NCBI GenBank assembly: GCA_036567845.1
Contig: DATCTT010000027.1
Span: 1-64,000, forward strand
Reading direction: 5' to 3'
From: MWAR01 sp036567845
GTDB lineage: Bacteria; Muiribacteriota; Ozemobacteria; Ozemobacterales; Ozemobacteraceae
DNA: 64,000 nucleotides
The notes below the pieces were generated by a model that was given only the letters and a program-made list of their open reading frames with translations, made no database searches and was not told the origin of the DNA. Of this stretch, positions 37,121 through 46,706 are shown one piece after another. A program made the translations under genes and the position numbers. Each line of letters starts with the position of its first letter. Positions within the stretch are counted from its first letter, which is position 1.

Positions 37121-38101
37121 TCAGCGGACGCCGATCGTTGCCACCATCACGGCCTTGATCGTGTGCAGGCGGTTCTCGGCCTGATCGAACACTTTCGAAT
37201 ACTTGCTCTCGAAGACTTCATCCGAAACTTCCATGGCGCCGGTGTCCTTCGAGACTTCGGTCTTGTCGTCATGGAACGCGGGCAGGCAGTGCAGGAACAT
37301 CGGGTTTTCCTTGCCGGTCGCCTTGATCATCTTCATGTTGACCTGGTAGGGCTTGAGCAGCTTGATGCGGGCGGCCATCTGGGCCTCTTCACCCATGCTG
37401 GCCCAGACATCCGTATAGAGAACGTCACAGCCCTTGACGCCCTTCGCGACGTCATCGGTGACCGTGATCTTCGCCCCGCTCTCGGCGGCGAACTTCTTCG
37501 CAGCCTCGACGATGGCCTTGTCGGTGTGGAGGGACTTGGGGGCGACGATGCGGAAATCCATTCCCATCTTGGCGGCGCCGATCATCAGGGTGTTGGCCAT
37601 GTTGTTGCGGCCGTCACCGACGAACGCCATCGTGATCCCCTTGAGGGTGCCGAACTGCTCGATGATGGTCTGAAAGTCGGCCAGGACCTGGGTCGGATGA
37701 TAATCGTCGGTGAGGCCGTTCCAGACAGGAACGCCGGCGTATTTCGCCAGGCCGAGAACGGTTTCGTGCTTGAAGCCGCGGAACTGGATGCCGTCGAACA
37801 TGCGGCCGAGAACGCGGGCCGTATCCGCAACGCTTTCCTTCTTGCCAAGCTGGATGTCGCCCTTGCCGAGATACTCGGCATGCGCGCCCTCGTCGGCGGC
37901 GGCGCAGATAAAGGCGCAGCGGGTGCGGGTCGAGGCTTTCTCGAAGATCAGGGCGATGTTCTTGCCCTCGAGGTTGCGGGGCCGGATGCCGGCGCGCTTG
38001 AGCCGCTTGAGATCGGCCGAGAGATCGAGCAGATACTGGATCTCTTCGGGGGTGTAGTCATCGAGCTGGAGGAAGTGGCGGCCTTTCAGATTGACGGGCA
38101 T
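37121..38101 (-). CDS. argF: Ornithine carbamoyltransferase
   Basis: The product is 326 residues. The carbamoyl-phosphate loop is EKASTRTRCAF (~54-64), HPTQVLAD (~135) is the ornithine side, and MFLHCLPAFHDDKT near 265 is the HCLP motif. It makes citrulline from ornithine and carbamoyl phosphate (arginine synthesis or, in reverse, the arginine deiminase pathway). ENRLHTIKAVMVATIGVR at the C-terminus is close to catabolic ArcB-type enzymes, but there is no arcA or arcC next door, so direction is undecided. ATG at 38101 has GGAG 7 bases upstream. Monocistronic between its promoter and a strong terminator. Confidence 0.93.
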   Translation of the reverse strand: MPVNLKGRHFLQLDDYTPEEIQYLLDLSADLKRLKRAGIRPRNLEGKNIALIFEKASTRTRCAFICAAADEGAHAEYLGKGDIQLGKKESVADTARVLGRMFDGIQFRGFKHETVLGLAKYAGVPVWNGLTDDYHPTQVLADFQTIIEQFGTLKGITMAFVGDGRNNMANTLMIGAAKMGMDFRIVAPKSLHTDKAIVEAAKKFAAESGAKITVTDDVAKGVKGCDVLYTDVWASMGEEAQMAARIKLLKPYQVNMKMIKATGKENPMFLHCLPAFHDDKTEVSKDTGAMEVSDEVFESKYSKVFDQAENRLHTIKAVMVATIGVR

Positions 38102-38157
38102 GTCGTTCTCCTTTTCCTTGCATCATGCGTTTCGGCGGTCGTATCCCGCGCGCTCCA

Positions 38158-38186
38158 TGAATAGCATGCCGGTTTCGAATTGGCAA
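38158..38186 (-). promoter_or_regulatory. Candidate sigma70 promoter for ornithine carbamoyltransferase
   Basis: TTGCCA (38181-38186) and TATTCA (38158-38163) on the minus strand are 17 bases apart, 57 bases before the ATG. Confidence 0.35.
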
Positions 38187-38201
38187 CCGCCCGGGATTGC
38201 G

Positions 38202-41200
38202 CTAAGCGGGCGGCTTTGCGCAAAGCGCGGCAAAGGCGCATGTGGAACAGGGTGCCTCGGCGGGGGGCTGCCAGGCGCGTTCGCCGCGGATCCGCGCCAC
38301 GAGCTCCGTGGCTGACCGCTCGAAGGCCGGGAGGTCGGGATCGACGGGCTCGATGCGCACCGATGTCTCGGTCAGATAGGCCAGAGCCGCGGATGCGAAG
38401 GCGAGGGCGCCGCTCTTCCCGAACAGGCCCCGGCGGGCCGCAGCGAGATACAGAGCAAGCTGCCGGGCATAGACCGCGTGGGCCGCAGGTGAAAAAGCAT
38501 GAGATTTATAATCAATGATATATACTTCTCCGTCCCGTAGATCGATGCGGTCGGCAAACCCGCGCAGCAGGAACGGGCCATCCTGGTCTGACGTTCCTGT
38601 CACCTCGAGCCGGAGGTTCACCTCGGCCTCGAGATGTGCCGCATCTGTCGCCGCCAGGGGTGAGGCGAGATACGAGGCGAGCAGGGCTGCCGCGCGGTCC
38701 CTGCCCGCCGCCCCTTCCTCACCGTGAAGAGGGACCAGCCGGTCGAGCAGCCCGAACAGCCGGTCGCGTCGGACGTCGTCCGGGAGGGCGGACACGTTTC
38801 CCTCGTGGTACAGGCGCAGGGTGCGATGAACGAGGTTGCCGACGGCCGGCCCGCGTCCGGACTCGGACGGACCCGCAAGGGGCGCGATATGCCGGCGCTG
38901 AAAAAAATATCGCCGGGGACACTGCTCATACGCATCGAGATCCCCGAGCGAGTAGATCTCCTCACTCACTCCGCTTCCTGCCACCCGCCTGGGCCGGGAC
39001 GCCTCCTCCCGGAGACGGAGAAAACGGCCGGTGAGAGCGGTGATCTGCGGGGTGAGATCGACTCCATCAGCCGGCTGGGACGGGAGAGGGGTGGCGGGGG
39101 CGGAGGAAGCCGTTCCTGCCGCAAGCCATCGCTCCGCGACAGTGGGCCACTCCGCGAGGGCGTCGACGGAGCCGAGGGTTTCATCCGCGCGAAGCATGCC
39201 GGCAAGCTCTCCGATGGGCTGGCCTGGTTTGTCGATATCCGTTTCCGAGCCGCTGATGACAAGAAGATCACGGGCGCGAGTGAGGGCGACATACAGCTTC
39301 CGGCGCTCTTCGGCGGAATTGGCGACCTGCTCCGCGTCGAAAACGGCCCGGATTTCGGCCTCCGGGCTGCCCTCACACTCTTTCCGATGGACCACGAGCC
39401 CCTGGTCGCGGGTCATGAACAGGCCCTGTTCGCGTTTGAACGTGCGCGTGTGGAGGTTCGGCAGAAAGACGACGGGGAACTCGAGCCCTTTCGATTTGTG
39501 AATGGTCAGGATCTTGACGGCTTCGCCCTCCTCGAGACCGAGACCGGCCTCGTCCTCGTCGACCCCGGACTCGATCGTCCGGTCATGGTAGGCAAGGAAG
39601 TCGCGGAGGGTCGTGAAGACACCGTTGGCTTCGAACGCCCGGACGATACCCACGAATTTCGCGAGGTTGTTCTCGAGGCGGCGCCGGCGCAGATCATCCG
39701 TCTGGGCGGCCGCGTGCTCGAGGAACCCGGCCTGCTCGAGCACGGCATGGACGAGGTCGAGAATCCCCAGCGTGCCGCTCATTCCCTGAAGGCGGACGAA
39801 CAGCCGGCGGAACGAGCGGACACGCTCCGGCAGGACGCTCTCGGGAAGGGCCAGCAGGTGGGCGAGGAGGCTGACGTGTTCTTCCCGCCTGTCATGGAAC
39901 AGCGCCGACAGCTCCGCATCCGAAAGGCCATACTGGGGCCCGGTCAGGATCGTCGCCAGCGAGAGATCGTCGGTCGGCCGCACGAGAAGCCGGAGAAACG
40001 CGACAACGGCAGCGATCTCATGGCGCGCGTAGAATCCGAGGCCGCCGGCCATCACATACGGGATCCCGCGGACCAGCAGGGCGTCTTCGTAGGCGCGGGG
40101 AAGACGGTTGACGGAGTGGACGATGATCGCGAAGTCTCCATACGCTGCCGGCCGTTTCCCCTGCCGGGTCTCGATGGCCAGGCCGCCGCGGACAAGAGTC
40201 TGGATGAGGTCGGCGATGGTTTCGGCCTCTTCGGAACTGCCGGGCGCCGCGGCAAGAAGACAGGCAATCGGTCTTGGTCTGGTCGAAGCGCCACGATCGG
40301 CTGTCTGAGGCGGTGGCGGATTTTCAATATTGCGGGAAATATATCTGTCGGCCAGAGTCAGGATTTCCTGAACGGACCGATAGTTCTGGTTCAGCCAGAT
40401 CGTGCGGGTTGCGGGAAACGCATGGAAGGTGCGGATGTCGGCACCCTGGAACCGATAGATGCTCTGTTTCTCGTCGCCGACAACGGTGATGTGGCCTTCG
40501 CGGCCGTCGACGAACGTCCGGATGATGCCGAACTGCTCCTGGTTGTTGTCCTGAAACTCGTCGATCAGGAAAACCCGTTGTGCCGGATCGCTGCCCGCGG
40601 CACGCTGGTCGGCGATCAGGGCCGAGCTGCGGAGGAGGATCTCGTCGAAATCGAGCAGGTGTCGTTCCCCGAGCTTCTGGAGATACCGGCTGTAGAATCG
40701 GAAAAACCAGATCTGGACCCTCTTTTCGAGGGGAGAGGGCGGTGTACCGCGCCGGGCGAATCGCTCGTCGGTGAAACGCTGGAACCCGCCGGGTGAGAGG
40801 AGAAACCGCCGGACGTGGCCAAGGAGGCCTGGAAACAGGCTTGTGACGTGATGAGCCTGGTCGGGGCCGAACGCCTCGGGGCCCTCGAGCAGTGCATCGG
40901 CATGGGCCGCCCGGAACTCCTCGAGAAGATCGGCGAGAAGCAGGCGGCGGCCGCCTTCGGTCAGAACCGTGTCACCCCGGTCGATGCCGGCGCCGAACGG
41001 GTCGCGGCGAAGCAGATCGCCGAGGAAGGCGTGGAAGGTCGAGACCTGGAGATTGCGAAGCACTGAAGCGGTGAGGCCGCGTGCCGGATGCGCGAGCCGC
41101 TCCTTCATCTCCGCGGCGGCCTTACGGGTGTAGGTGATCGCGACCAGCTCCATCGGCAGGATTCCCTGGCGGAGCAGGGCCACGATGCGTCGTGTCAGGA

Positions 41201-41312
41201 CCTCGGTCTTGCCAGAGCCCGCTCCGGCAGCGATTTTCAGAAATCCGGCAGACGGCTCGCGAACGGCATCCTGTTGCTCGGGGTTCAGCCCGGTAAGGAG
41301 GTCAGTCAGCAT
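38202..41312 (-). CDS. UvrD-like helicase-nuclease (AdnB/AddA-like), second subunit
   Basis: The 1036-residue product is a SF1A helicase with a C-terminal PD-(D/E)XK nuclease. Walker A is AAGAGSGKTEVL (~27-38), motif II is FLIDEFQDNN, motif III GDEKQSIYRFQGAD, motif VI YVALTRARDLL. The nuclease core is GFADRIDLRDGEVYIIDYKS near 920. Cysteines YEQCPRR and CSTCAFAALC flank it, the pattern of the AddB/AdnB-type 4Fe-4S cluster. It overlaps the upstream helicase-nuclease by 11 bases. Together they match the two-subunit AdnAB/AddAB design for resecting double-strand breaks before recombination. Confidence 0.87.
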   Translation of the reverse strand: MLTDLLTGLNPEQQDAVREPSAGFLKIAAGAGSGKTEVLTRRIVALLRQGILPMELVAITYTRKAAAEMKERLAHPARGLTASVLRNLQVSTFHAFLGDLLRRDPFGAGIDRGDTVLTEGGRRLLLADLLEEFRAAHADALLEGPEAFGPDQAHHVTSLFPGLLGHVRRFLLSPGGFQRFTDERFARRGTPPSPLEKRVQIWFFRFYSRYLQKLGERHLLDFDEILLRSSALIADQRAAGSDPAQRVFLIDEFQDNNQEQFGIIRTFVDGREGHITVVGDEKQSIYRFQGADIRTFHAFPATRTIWLNQNYRSVQEILTLADRYISRNIENPPPPQTADRGASTRPRPIACLLAAAPGSSEEAETIADLIQTLVRGGLAIETRQGKRPAAYGDFAIIVHSVNRLPRAYEDALLVRGIPYVMAGGLGFYARHEIAAVVAFLRLLVRPTDDLSLATILTGPQYGLSDAELSALFHDRREEHVSLLAHLLALPESVLPERVRSFRRLFVRLQGMSGTLGILDLVHAVLEQAGFLEHAAAQTDDLRRRRLENNLAKFVGIVRAFEANGVFTTLRDFLAYHDRTIESGVDEDEAGLGLEEGEAVKILTIHKSKGLEFPVVFLPNLHTRTFKREQGLFMTRDQGLVVHRKECEGSPEAEIRAVFDAEQVANSAEERRKLYVALTRARDLLVISGSETDIDKPGQPIGELAGMLRADETLGSVDALAEWPTVAERWLAAGTASSAPATPLPSQPADGVDLTPQITALTGRFLRLREEASRPRRVAGSGVSEEIYSLGDLDAYEQCPRRYFFQRRHIAPLAGPSESGRGPAVGNLVHRTLRLYHEGNVSALPDDVRRDRLFGLLDRLVPLHGEEGAAGRDRAAALLASYLASPLAATDAAHLEAEVNLRLEVTGTSDQDGPFLLRGFADRIDLRDGEVYIIDYKSHAFSPAAHAVYARQLALYLAAARRGLFGKSGALAFASAALAYLTETSVRIEPVDPDLPAFERSATELVARIRGERAWQPPAEAPCSTCAFAALCAKPPA

Positions 41313-44300
41313 CGTCGGAAGCCTCCTGCGTGGAATCGGGTGTCGGGAGGCGGAGCTGGTCGAGCCGTTCCTGGCAGAATGGTTGGAATTCGCAGTGCTT
41401 TGTCGGTGAACGGTTGATGCAGGACATTGCCGAGGCCGCCGGAGAAGGATGGCAGTCGAACACCCGTTCTGAAACGATCCTTTCCATGAGCCGCTCCAGG
41501 GTGTCGCTGAAGGTGGCGAACTGGTCGGGTGTGACCTGGACGGCCCATTCGGGGCCTGCGCCCAGTCCGAGCATCGCCGATTTCAAAAAACCCGGCTGGA
41601 AGCCATTGTATTTCCTTTTATATAGATCATCCTTCGGATACACGGTGCCGGCACACACCCGTTCATGGCCCAGCTGGCGCGCGGCAAGAAGATAGAAGGG
41701 AAGTTGGATTTCGGATGGCGGGCCGGATTCCGGGAATGCCTCGCGCAGCATCGAGGCGGCCGACTTTGCCGAACCCGTCTTGTAGTCGATGATCCAGATC
41801 GTGCTGTCCGCATCCTCGAGCCACCGGTCGATCCGCCCTTTGCAGGGATATCCGCGGAACTCGAACCGGAACCCCGCCTCGACGCCGATGGTGCCGGTCG
41901 CCGGAATCTGGCCGTTGACGTAGACGGCTTCGCGATACCGGTTCAGAATTTCCCGGGCCTGGCCGTCATACTGCTTCCGCTGGAGCACGGGGAGCTGGCC
42001 GAGAAGTGGCACACCATGGGACCTCCAGAGGGCTTCCAACTCATCAAATCTTGGCGATCGGCCGCCCGCGAAGGTTCCAGCCGGGTCATGCAGAGCCTGG
42101 AGGCACGCGTGGATCGCGTTTCCGAAGATGAGCGCGGGTTGCCGCTCGATCCGGTCGTCGCGCAGGCGGAGGACGTGACGGTAGAAGAACCGTCGGGGAC
42201 AGTCGATGAAATCGCGAAGCGCCTGGGCAGAAAACCGGAATCCCGCGGGCAGTTCGGCCGGACAGGGGGGGGCAATTCCGAATCGGCGTGGTTTCAGAAG
42301 ATCCCTGTCTGCTTCATCCGTGTCGGAGATTGCGTGGACGGCTTCAGACAGGCCCTGCAGGCCGGACTCCAGGCTCAGGCGCTCCTCCGGGGACAACCGG
42401 GCCAGGTGGGTGCGGAGTTCGCCGATCGTCAGGATTCGCTGTTCATGCCAGTCACGGTGGGGGTGAAGACCGAGTTCGTCCAGGAACGGCGCCGGCAGGG
42501 CGGGGTCGGTTCCGATGCGGCGGGGCATCGTGAGGATCAGCCCTTCTTCGGCCCGCGTCAGGGCAACATACAGCAACCGGCGTTCCTCTTCGAGATGGTC
42601 GGCGTGATCGGCGGGGTAGGGGTTGAAGAAGCGGATCTCCCTGTCACTTGCGTCGATCGCTTTCTGCACCGCGGCCAGGCCGGCCGAGCCGATCAGGAGG
42701 TTCTCGCGGAGGCGGACGGGGAACTGGTCCTCGCAGAGTCCCGTCACGAACACCACGGGAAACTCGAGCCCTTTCGACTGGTGGACCGTCATCAGCCGCA
42801 CCCCCGGCGCTGCCGGGGCCACGTCGGCTGCCGGCTCATCCTCCTGTTCGAGGGTCGATGCGTAATACGTGAGCCACTCATCGAAGCTCGGCATCAGATC
42901 AGCGGCGACGGGGGGGCGGCCAAACTGTTTTTCCCGGACGTCGCAGAAATCGTCAATCATGTTCCGGAACCGCATGACATGCCGTGCTCCGGGAGACGCC
43001 GGGTCGGCGACGAGATGCGGAACGGCGAGTAGAAGCCGGGCGAATAGGGTGACGAGCGGAAGGCCGATTCCGTCATGCAGGAGGCGCAGGGTCTCGCGGA
43101 ACGCGATGAGCCGGGTGACTGTGTCCGGGGTGGGAGGGACGAAACCGTCGGGAAGCGGTTCGTCAGGCGGGCGGTCGAGCCAGGCGTCGAGTGCGGTCTC
43201 GAGAGCCGCCCCGGGGGGAAGGGCGGCGAGATACTGCTGGACCCAGATGGGGTCGAGGCCAAAAACGGGGGAGGCGAAGGCCCGCCGCAGAGGTTGCTCT
43301 CGGGCTTCCTCCGGACCTGCCGTCGCCTGGAGCAGCGAGGCGAGCGCCGTCACCTCTTCGGACCGAAAAAATTTCATATCACCGGCTATATCAAAAGGGA
43401 TATGCATTGCCCGGAGAGCCTCAGACAACAGATCGATCTGGTAATTGTTCCGGACCAGGATCGCGATTTCGCCGGGGGTGAAGCACCGATGGGTCCCGTA
43501 CGTGAGCAGTGAGGCGATGCGGCGGGCGATCATGCGCGCCTCGTCGAGCTCGTCACGGGCCTCGAGCAGCTCGACGAAGCCCTGACGGCTGCTGCGCGCC
43601 ACAAGGCCGCCCGGGCTTCCGCCGGAAGGGGGACTTTTGGGGGCAAGCTCCTGCGACCAGTGCAGGTTGGAGGCCAGGGCGAGAATGTCGGCGGCGCTGC
43701 GGTAGTTGCCGCCGAGTGAAAACAGACGGGCTTTGAACTCGCGTCGGAAGGCGCTGCGCGAACCCATCATACCTGGATCCGCCCCGCGGAACCGGTAGAT
43801 GCTCTGCAGTGGGTCGCCGATCACCGCGATGCGGGGGGGCGGCACCTCGTCCGGGCTTTTCAGCAGCCGGAGAAGGAGATACTGGGCCGGGTCGGTGTCC
43901 TGAAACTCGTCGACGAGGACGACCCGGAACCGGTCGCGATACCGGGCGGCCGTGTCGGGATCGCGGAGAGCCTGGATCGAGAACGAGATCAGATCGCGGA
44001 AATCGAGGTAGCCGGTCCGGACCCGCTCCTCCTCATACCGCCGGTACAGATGCAACAGCTCGTCGAGACGCTGCCTGGCCATGGAGGGCGGTGGATGGGC
44101 GGTGATGGCCTGTTGGAGCTGGTCGGGAGTCACGAGATTCGATTTGAGCAGCGAGATGAACGTGAGCACTTCGAGCTGGAAACCGCGTTTGGTGAGCACC
44201 CGGCCGAACACCGGGAAGGTTTCCGGAGTCAGTCGTGCACAGATGCCCGCCATCAGCAGGGCTTCCTTGAAGCCCGTGAGCAGTCGGAAATCCGGCCTGA

Positions 44301-44613
44301 TGCCAACCAGGTGATACCGCTCGCGAAGCAGGCGGGCACAGAACGAGTGGAACGTTGAGATCCAGCACTCGTCGTAGCTGTGGGGGTGGTATTCCATGAC
44401 CCGCCCCCGGAGTTCGCGTGCGGCCTTTTCCGAGAAGGTCAGGGCAAGAATCTCGCGGAGCCTGGTGCCTTCAGAGAGCAGGCGGCCGATCAGCACTGCA
44501 ATGGTCCGGGTCTTGCCGGTGCCGGGGCCGGCGACGATCATTGTGGGCCCCTTGAACCCGCGGATGATGGCCTTCTGTTCGTCGTTCAGTCGGTCGAAGT
44601 CTTCGGAGAGCAC
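41302..44613 (-). CDS. UvrD-like helicase-nuclease (AdnA/AddB-like), first subunit
   Basis: The product is 1103 residues. Q-motif and Walker A LNDEQKAIIRGFKG / VAGPGTGKTRTI (~10-36), motif II VVLVDEFQDTD, motif III GDPLQSIYRFRGAD, motif V/VI VHQSKGLEFPVVF and YVALTRAEEGL are all present. The C-terminal nuclease has CKGRIDRWLEDADSTIWIIDYKTGS. FIDCPRRFF plus the terminal cysteines (SCINRSPTKHCEFQPFC) fit an Fe-S cluster clamp. Both subunits keep complete helicase and nuclease motifs, unlike RecBCD or AddAB where one is degenerate. Part of an operon with the small membrane protein and VWA gene upstream. Confidence 0.87.
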   Translation of the reverse strand: MLSEDFDRLNDEQKAIIRGFKGPTMIVAGPGTGKTRTIAVLIGRLLSEGTRLREILALTFSEKAARELRGRVMEYHPHSYDECWISTFHSFCARLLRERYHLVGIRPDFRLLTGFKEALLMAGICARLTPETFPVFGRVLTKRGFQLEVLTFISLLKSNLVTPDQLQQAITAHPPPSMARQRLDELLHLYRRYEEERVRTGYLDFRDLISFSIQALRDPDTAARYRDRFRVVLVDEFQDTDPAQYLLLRLLKSPDEVPPPRIAVIGDPLQSIYRFRGADPGMMGSRSAFRREFKARLFSLGGNYRSAADILALASNLHWSQELAPKSPPSGGSPGGLVARSSRQGFVELLEARDELDEARMIARRIASLLTYGTHRCFTPGEIAILVRNNYQIDLLSEALRAMHIPFDIAGDMKFFRSEEVTALASLLQATAGPEEAREQPLRRAFASPVFGLDPIWVQQYLAALPPGAALETALDAWLDRPPDEPLPDGFVPPTPDTVTRLIAFRETLRLLHDGIGLPLVTLFARLLLAVPHLVADPASPGARHVMRFRNMIDDFCDVREKQFGRPPVAADLMPSFDEWLTYYASTLEQEDEPAADVAPAAPGVRLMTVHQSKGLEFPVVFVTGLCEDQFPVRLRENLLIGSAGLAAVQKAIDASDREIRFFNPYPADHADHLEEERRLLYVALTRAEEGLILTMPRRIGTDPALPAPFLDELGLHPHRDWHEQRILTIGELRTHLARLSPEERLSLESGLQGLSEAVHAISDTDEADRDLLKPRRFGIAPPCPAELPAGFRFSAQALRDFIDCPRRFFYRHVLRLRDDRIERQPALIFGNAIHACLQALHDPAGTFAGGRSPRFDELEALWRSHGVPLLGQLPVLQRKQYDGQAREILNRYREAVYVNGQIPATGTIGVEAGFRFEFRGYPCKGRIDRWLEDADSTIWIIDYKTGSAKSAASMLREAFPESGPPSEIQLPFYLLAARQLGHERVCAGTVYPKDDLYKRKYNGFQPGFLKSAMLGLGAGPEWAVQVTPDQFATFSDTLERLMERIVSERVFDCHPSPAASAMSCINRSPTKHCEFQPFCQERLDQLRLPTPDSTQEASDDAD

Positions 44614-44626
44614 GGGAAGCGGCCTT

Positions 44627-44950
44627 TCAGGGGGTTCGGGGATAGACGAGATCGAACTGGGGGGAGCCGGTCACCGCCCAGAGAATCACGAAATGGTGGA
44701 TGACATCTGAGAGGGCCAGTGCCCCGCCCAGAACTGCGAGGTGCCGCTTCCAGACGGGATCTCTCACGAAGGCCGACACGAGCAGGATCAACAGGCCGAT
44801 GAGGCCGTGATGGATGCGGTAGCCGAAGGTGAGCCGGCCGACGCTCGCAGCCGTGTCCCGGGCCGCCTCGAGACCGAAGCCGAACCGCAGGGCGGCCGTC
44901 ACGGCCTCGATTGCCGCGGCTAGAAGGAAAATCGGTTTCCAGGAGCTCAA
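44627..44950 (-). CDS. Small multi-helix membrane protein
   Basis: The product is 107 residues with about three hydrophobic helices (KPIFLLAAAIEAVTAALRF, HHGLIGLLILLVSAFV, LAVLGGALALSDVIHHFVILWAV) and His pairs at the ends of two of them (RIHHG, VIHHF). The stop of the VWA gene overlaps its ATG (44947-44950), and the helicase gene starts 13 bases after its stop, so all four genes are one operon. The His pairs could bind a metal or heme; function unknown. Confidence 0.65.
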   Translation of the reverse strand: MSSWKPIFLLAAAIEAVTAALRFGFGLEAARDTAASVGRLTFGYRIHHGLIGLLILLVSAFVRDPVWKRHLAVLGGALALSDVIHHFVILWAVTGSPQFDLVYPRTP

Positions 44951-46572
44951 TTGTCGCTGTCCGTGTCGGGAAGATCGGGCGTTCCGGGAAGATCCGTTCC
45001 GGCGTCCGCCGACCCTTCCCCGGATGTTGGCACTTGATACTCATGACTCAGGCTTTTTTCCAGCCCTTCGAGCATCTGATTCGTCCCGGCGGCATTCTCG
45101 TCGGCAGCCTGCTGCTGATCCTCCTGCATCCGGCGTTTCGAGGCGTTCAGCTCGTCGATGTTCCGGTTCACGCCGTCGATGTGGGCGTCATGGCGCTGCT
45201 GGTTCTGATCGTGCAGCTCGCGCATCTCGCGATTGAGCTGATCGGTTCGGGCGTTCTGGTCGCGTTTGAAATCCTGCCGCCATTGCTGATGAGCGTCATG
45301 AGAGGCTTTCAGGGTGGCGTTTAATTCCGCGATATGGGCTTTTTCCTGTTCCGATGCTCCGGGACGGGGCTGGATGGGTTTGTATTCCTGCCACACGGGC
45401 ATCGCCTCCGTCGCGATATCGGTCCAGGTGGCAAGCTGATTCCGGTCCACATGGGCGATATCCGGCGATGTGCCCGTGTCGGGGGCCTCGACGCGGCCGA
45501 GCCGGACGTCGTGGCGGATGGTCCTGGTTCCCAGGCCCGTGGCTGCGGATGCGGCATCCCCTTCCCGGATGGCGATGCCAGGGATGCCCCGCCCCGGCTT
45601 GTCCGATGCGCCGGGCTGGCGTTCGACCCGGACCGGATCGAGGGGGGCGACGTAGGCGCCCGTGCCCTGGTCTTTGCGGCCTTGGTGCTCGCTGACCACC
45701 GTCAGCTCGCGGCGCGAGCCGTCCCGCTCGGGGGCGGGTGTTGTATAGCTTAGTTTATATCTTCGCTCGAGCATCATTCGGGAGCTGATCTTCTGGAAAA
45801 TGCCGGCCAGCTGTTCGGCCGACGGGGCCCGCAGCAAAGCTCCTTTGGTCGTGCGGGCGAGCTGCTCGAGGAAACTTTCGTCAATGCTTGTACCGAGGGC
45901 CACGCAGATGACGCGGATGCCGTTCTTGCTGGCGTGGGCGATCACCTCATCGGCTTTCTTCGTCGAAAAGCCGGGTTTGCCCTGCGGACTTTCGTCGCGA
46001 CCATCCGTGAGCAGCACGATGGTCTTGCGGTCATCGGTGCCGGCAGCCGAGCGCAGCTGCTCGCAGGCCTGATACAGGGCGTCGAATAGGGCCGTGCCTC
46101 CCCATGGGCGCATTTTCGCGATGCCGCCGAGCAGGGGTTCCTGTTCGCGCGTGAACTCAGTCACGAGATCGACGTCGCTTGCGAAGGTGATCAGGGAAAT
46201 GCGCGCCGGCATGTTCATCCCTTTCACGAACATCGCCGCCGACTCCTTCACCGTCGTGACCACAGGTTCCATGCTCGAGGAGCGGTCGAGAAGAAGGGCA
46301 ATGAACGGCTCCCGGCGGACGAGATCGATGGTGAAACTCGTGATCGGCGTTTCGCGTTCGTGCAGGGTGAAGGCATCATGGAGGAGTTCTGTGGCATCCG
46401 GGGTGAACACCCGCATCATCACCCGGATCTTCGGGTAATCGATGGGTGACACGGTTTCGATCACCGAGGAAAATCCTGGATCGGCCGCGTGGGCCGGCGA
46501 TCGGCCCGTCAGGGCGAACGTGAGCAGGAGCAGGACCACCAGCCATACATGGCCGGGACGACGGGTGCGCAT
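44947..46572 (-). CDS. VWA-domain secreted protein with coiled-coil tail
   Basis: The product is 541 residues. Signal peptide (WLVVLLLLTFALTGRSPAHA) is followed by an N-terminal domain and a VWA domain with an intact MIDAS: DRSSSM (~95), then T in GGTALFDAL and LLTDGRDES. A linker is Gly/Pro-rich, and residues ~395-510 are a Gln/Asp/Asn-rich coiled coil (NREMRELHDQNQQRHDAHIDGVNRNIDELNAS broken up by HDAH motifs). It binds protein partners through Mg2+. First gene of the operon with the AdnAB-like pair; the functional link is unclear. GAGGGAGG precedes the ATG. Confidence 0.8.
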   Translation of the reverse strand: MRTRRPGHVWLVVLLLLTFALTGRSPAHAADPGFSSVIETVSPIDYPKIRVMMRVFTPDATELLHDAFTLHERETPITSFTIDLVRREPFIALLLDRSSSMEPVVTTVKESAAMFVKGMNMPARISLITFASDVDLVTEFTREQEPLLGGIAKMRPWGGTALFDALYQACEQLRSAAGTDDRKTIVLLTDGRDESPQGKPGFSTKKADEVIAHASKNGIRVICVALGTSIDESFLEQLARTTKGALLRAPSAEQLAGIFQKISSRMMLERRYKLSYTTPAPERDGSRRELTVVSEHQGRKDQGTGAYVAPLDPVRVERQPGASDKPGRGIPGIAIREGDAASAATGLGTRTIRHDVRLGRVEAPDTGTSPDIAHVDRNQLATWTDIATEAMPVWQEYKPIQPRPGASEQEKAHIAELNATLKASHDAHQQWRQDFKRDQNARTDQLNREMRELHDQNQQRHDAHIDGVNRNIDELNASKRRMQEDQQQAADENAAGTNQMLEGLEKSLSHEYQVPTSGEGSADAGTDLPGTPDLPDTDSDN

Positions 46573-46706
46573 ACGGGTTCCCTCCCTCTTGACCGGGATA
46601 TTCTATCACAAGGGCAGCGGTGCTTGACTTGAAGCCGTCCGGTCGGGCACACTTTGCACAAGCACGGGCTATGCCCGTCGGGATACTGCCGCATCAGGAG
46701 GCGAAC

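Noticed and set aside
38724..40796. A 690-codon plus-strand open frame opposite the helicase-nuclease
   Set aside because: The minus-strand gene shows intact helicase and nuclease motifs; this frame has no domain or ribosome site.
46641..46660. A sigma54-like GGGCACACTTTGCA before the polyferredoxin gene
   Set aside because: The GG and GC anchors are 8-9 bases apart, not the required 10, so it is unlikely to work as a -24/-12 promoter.
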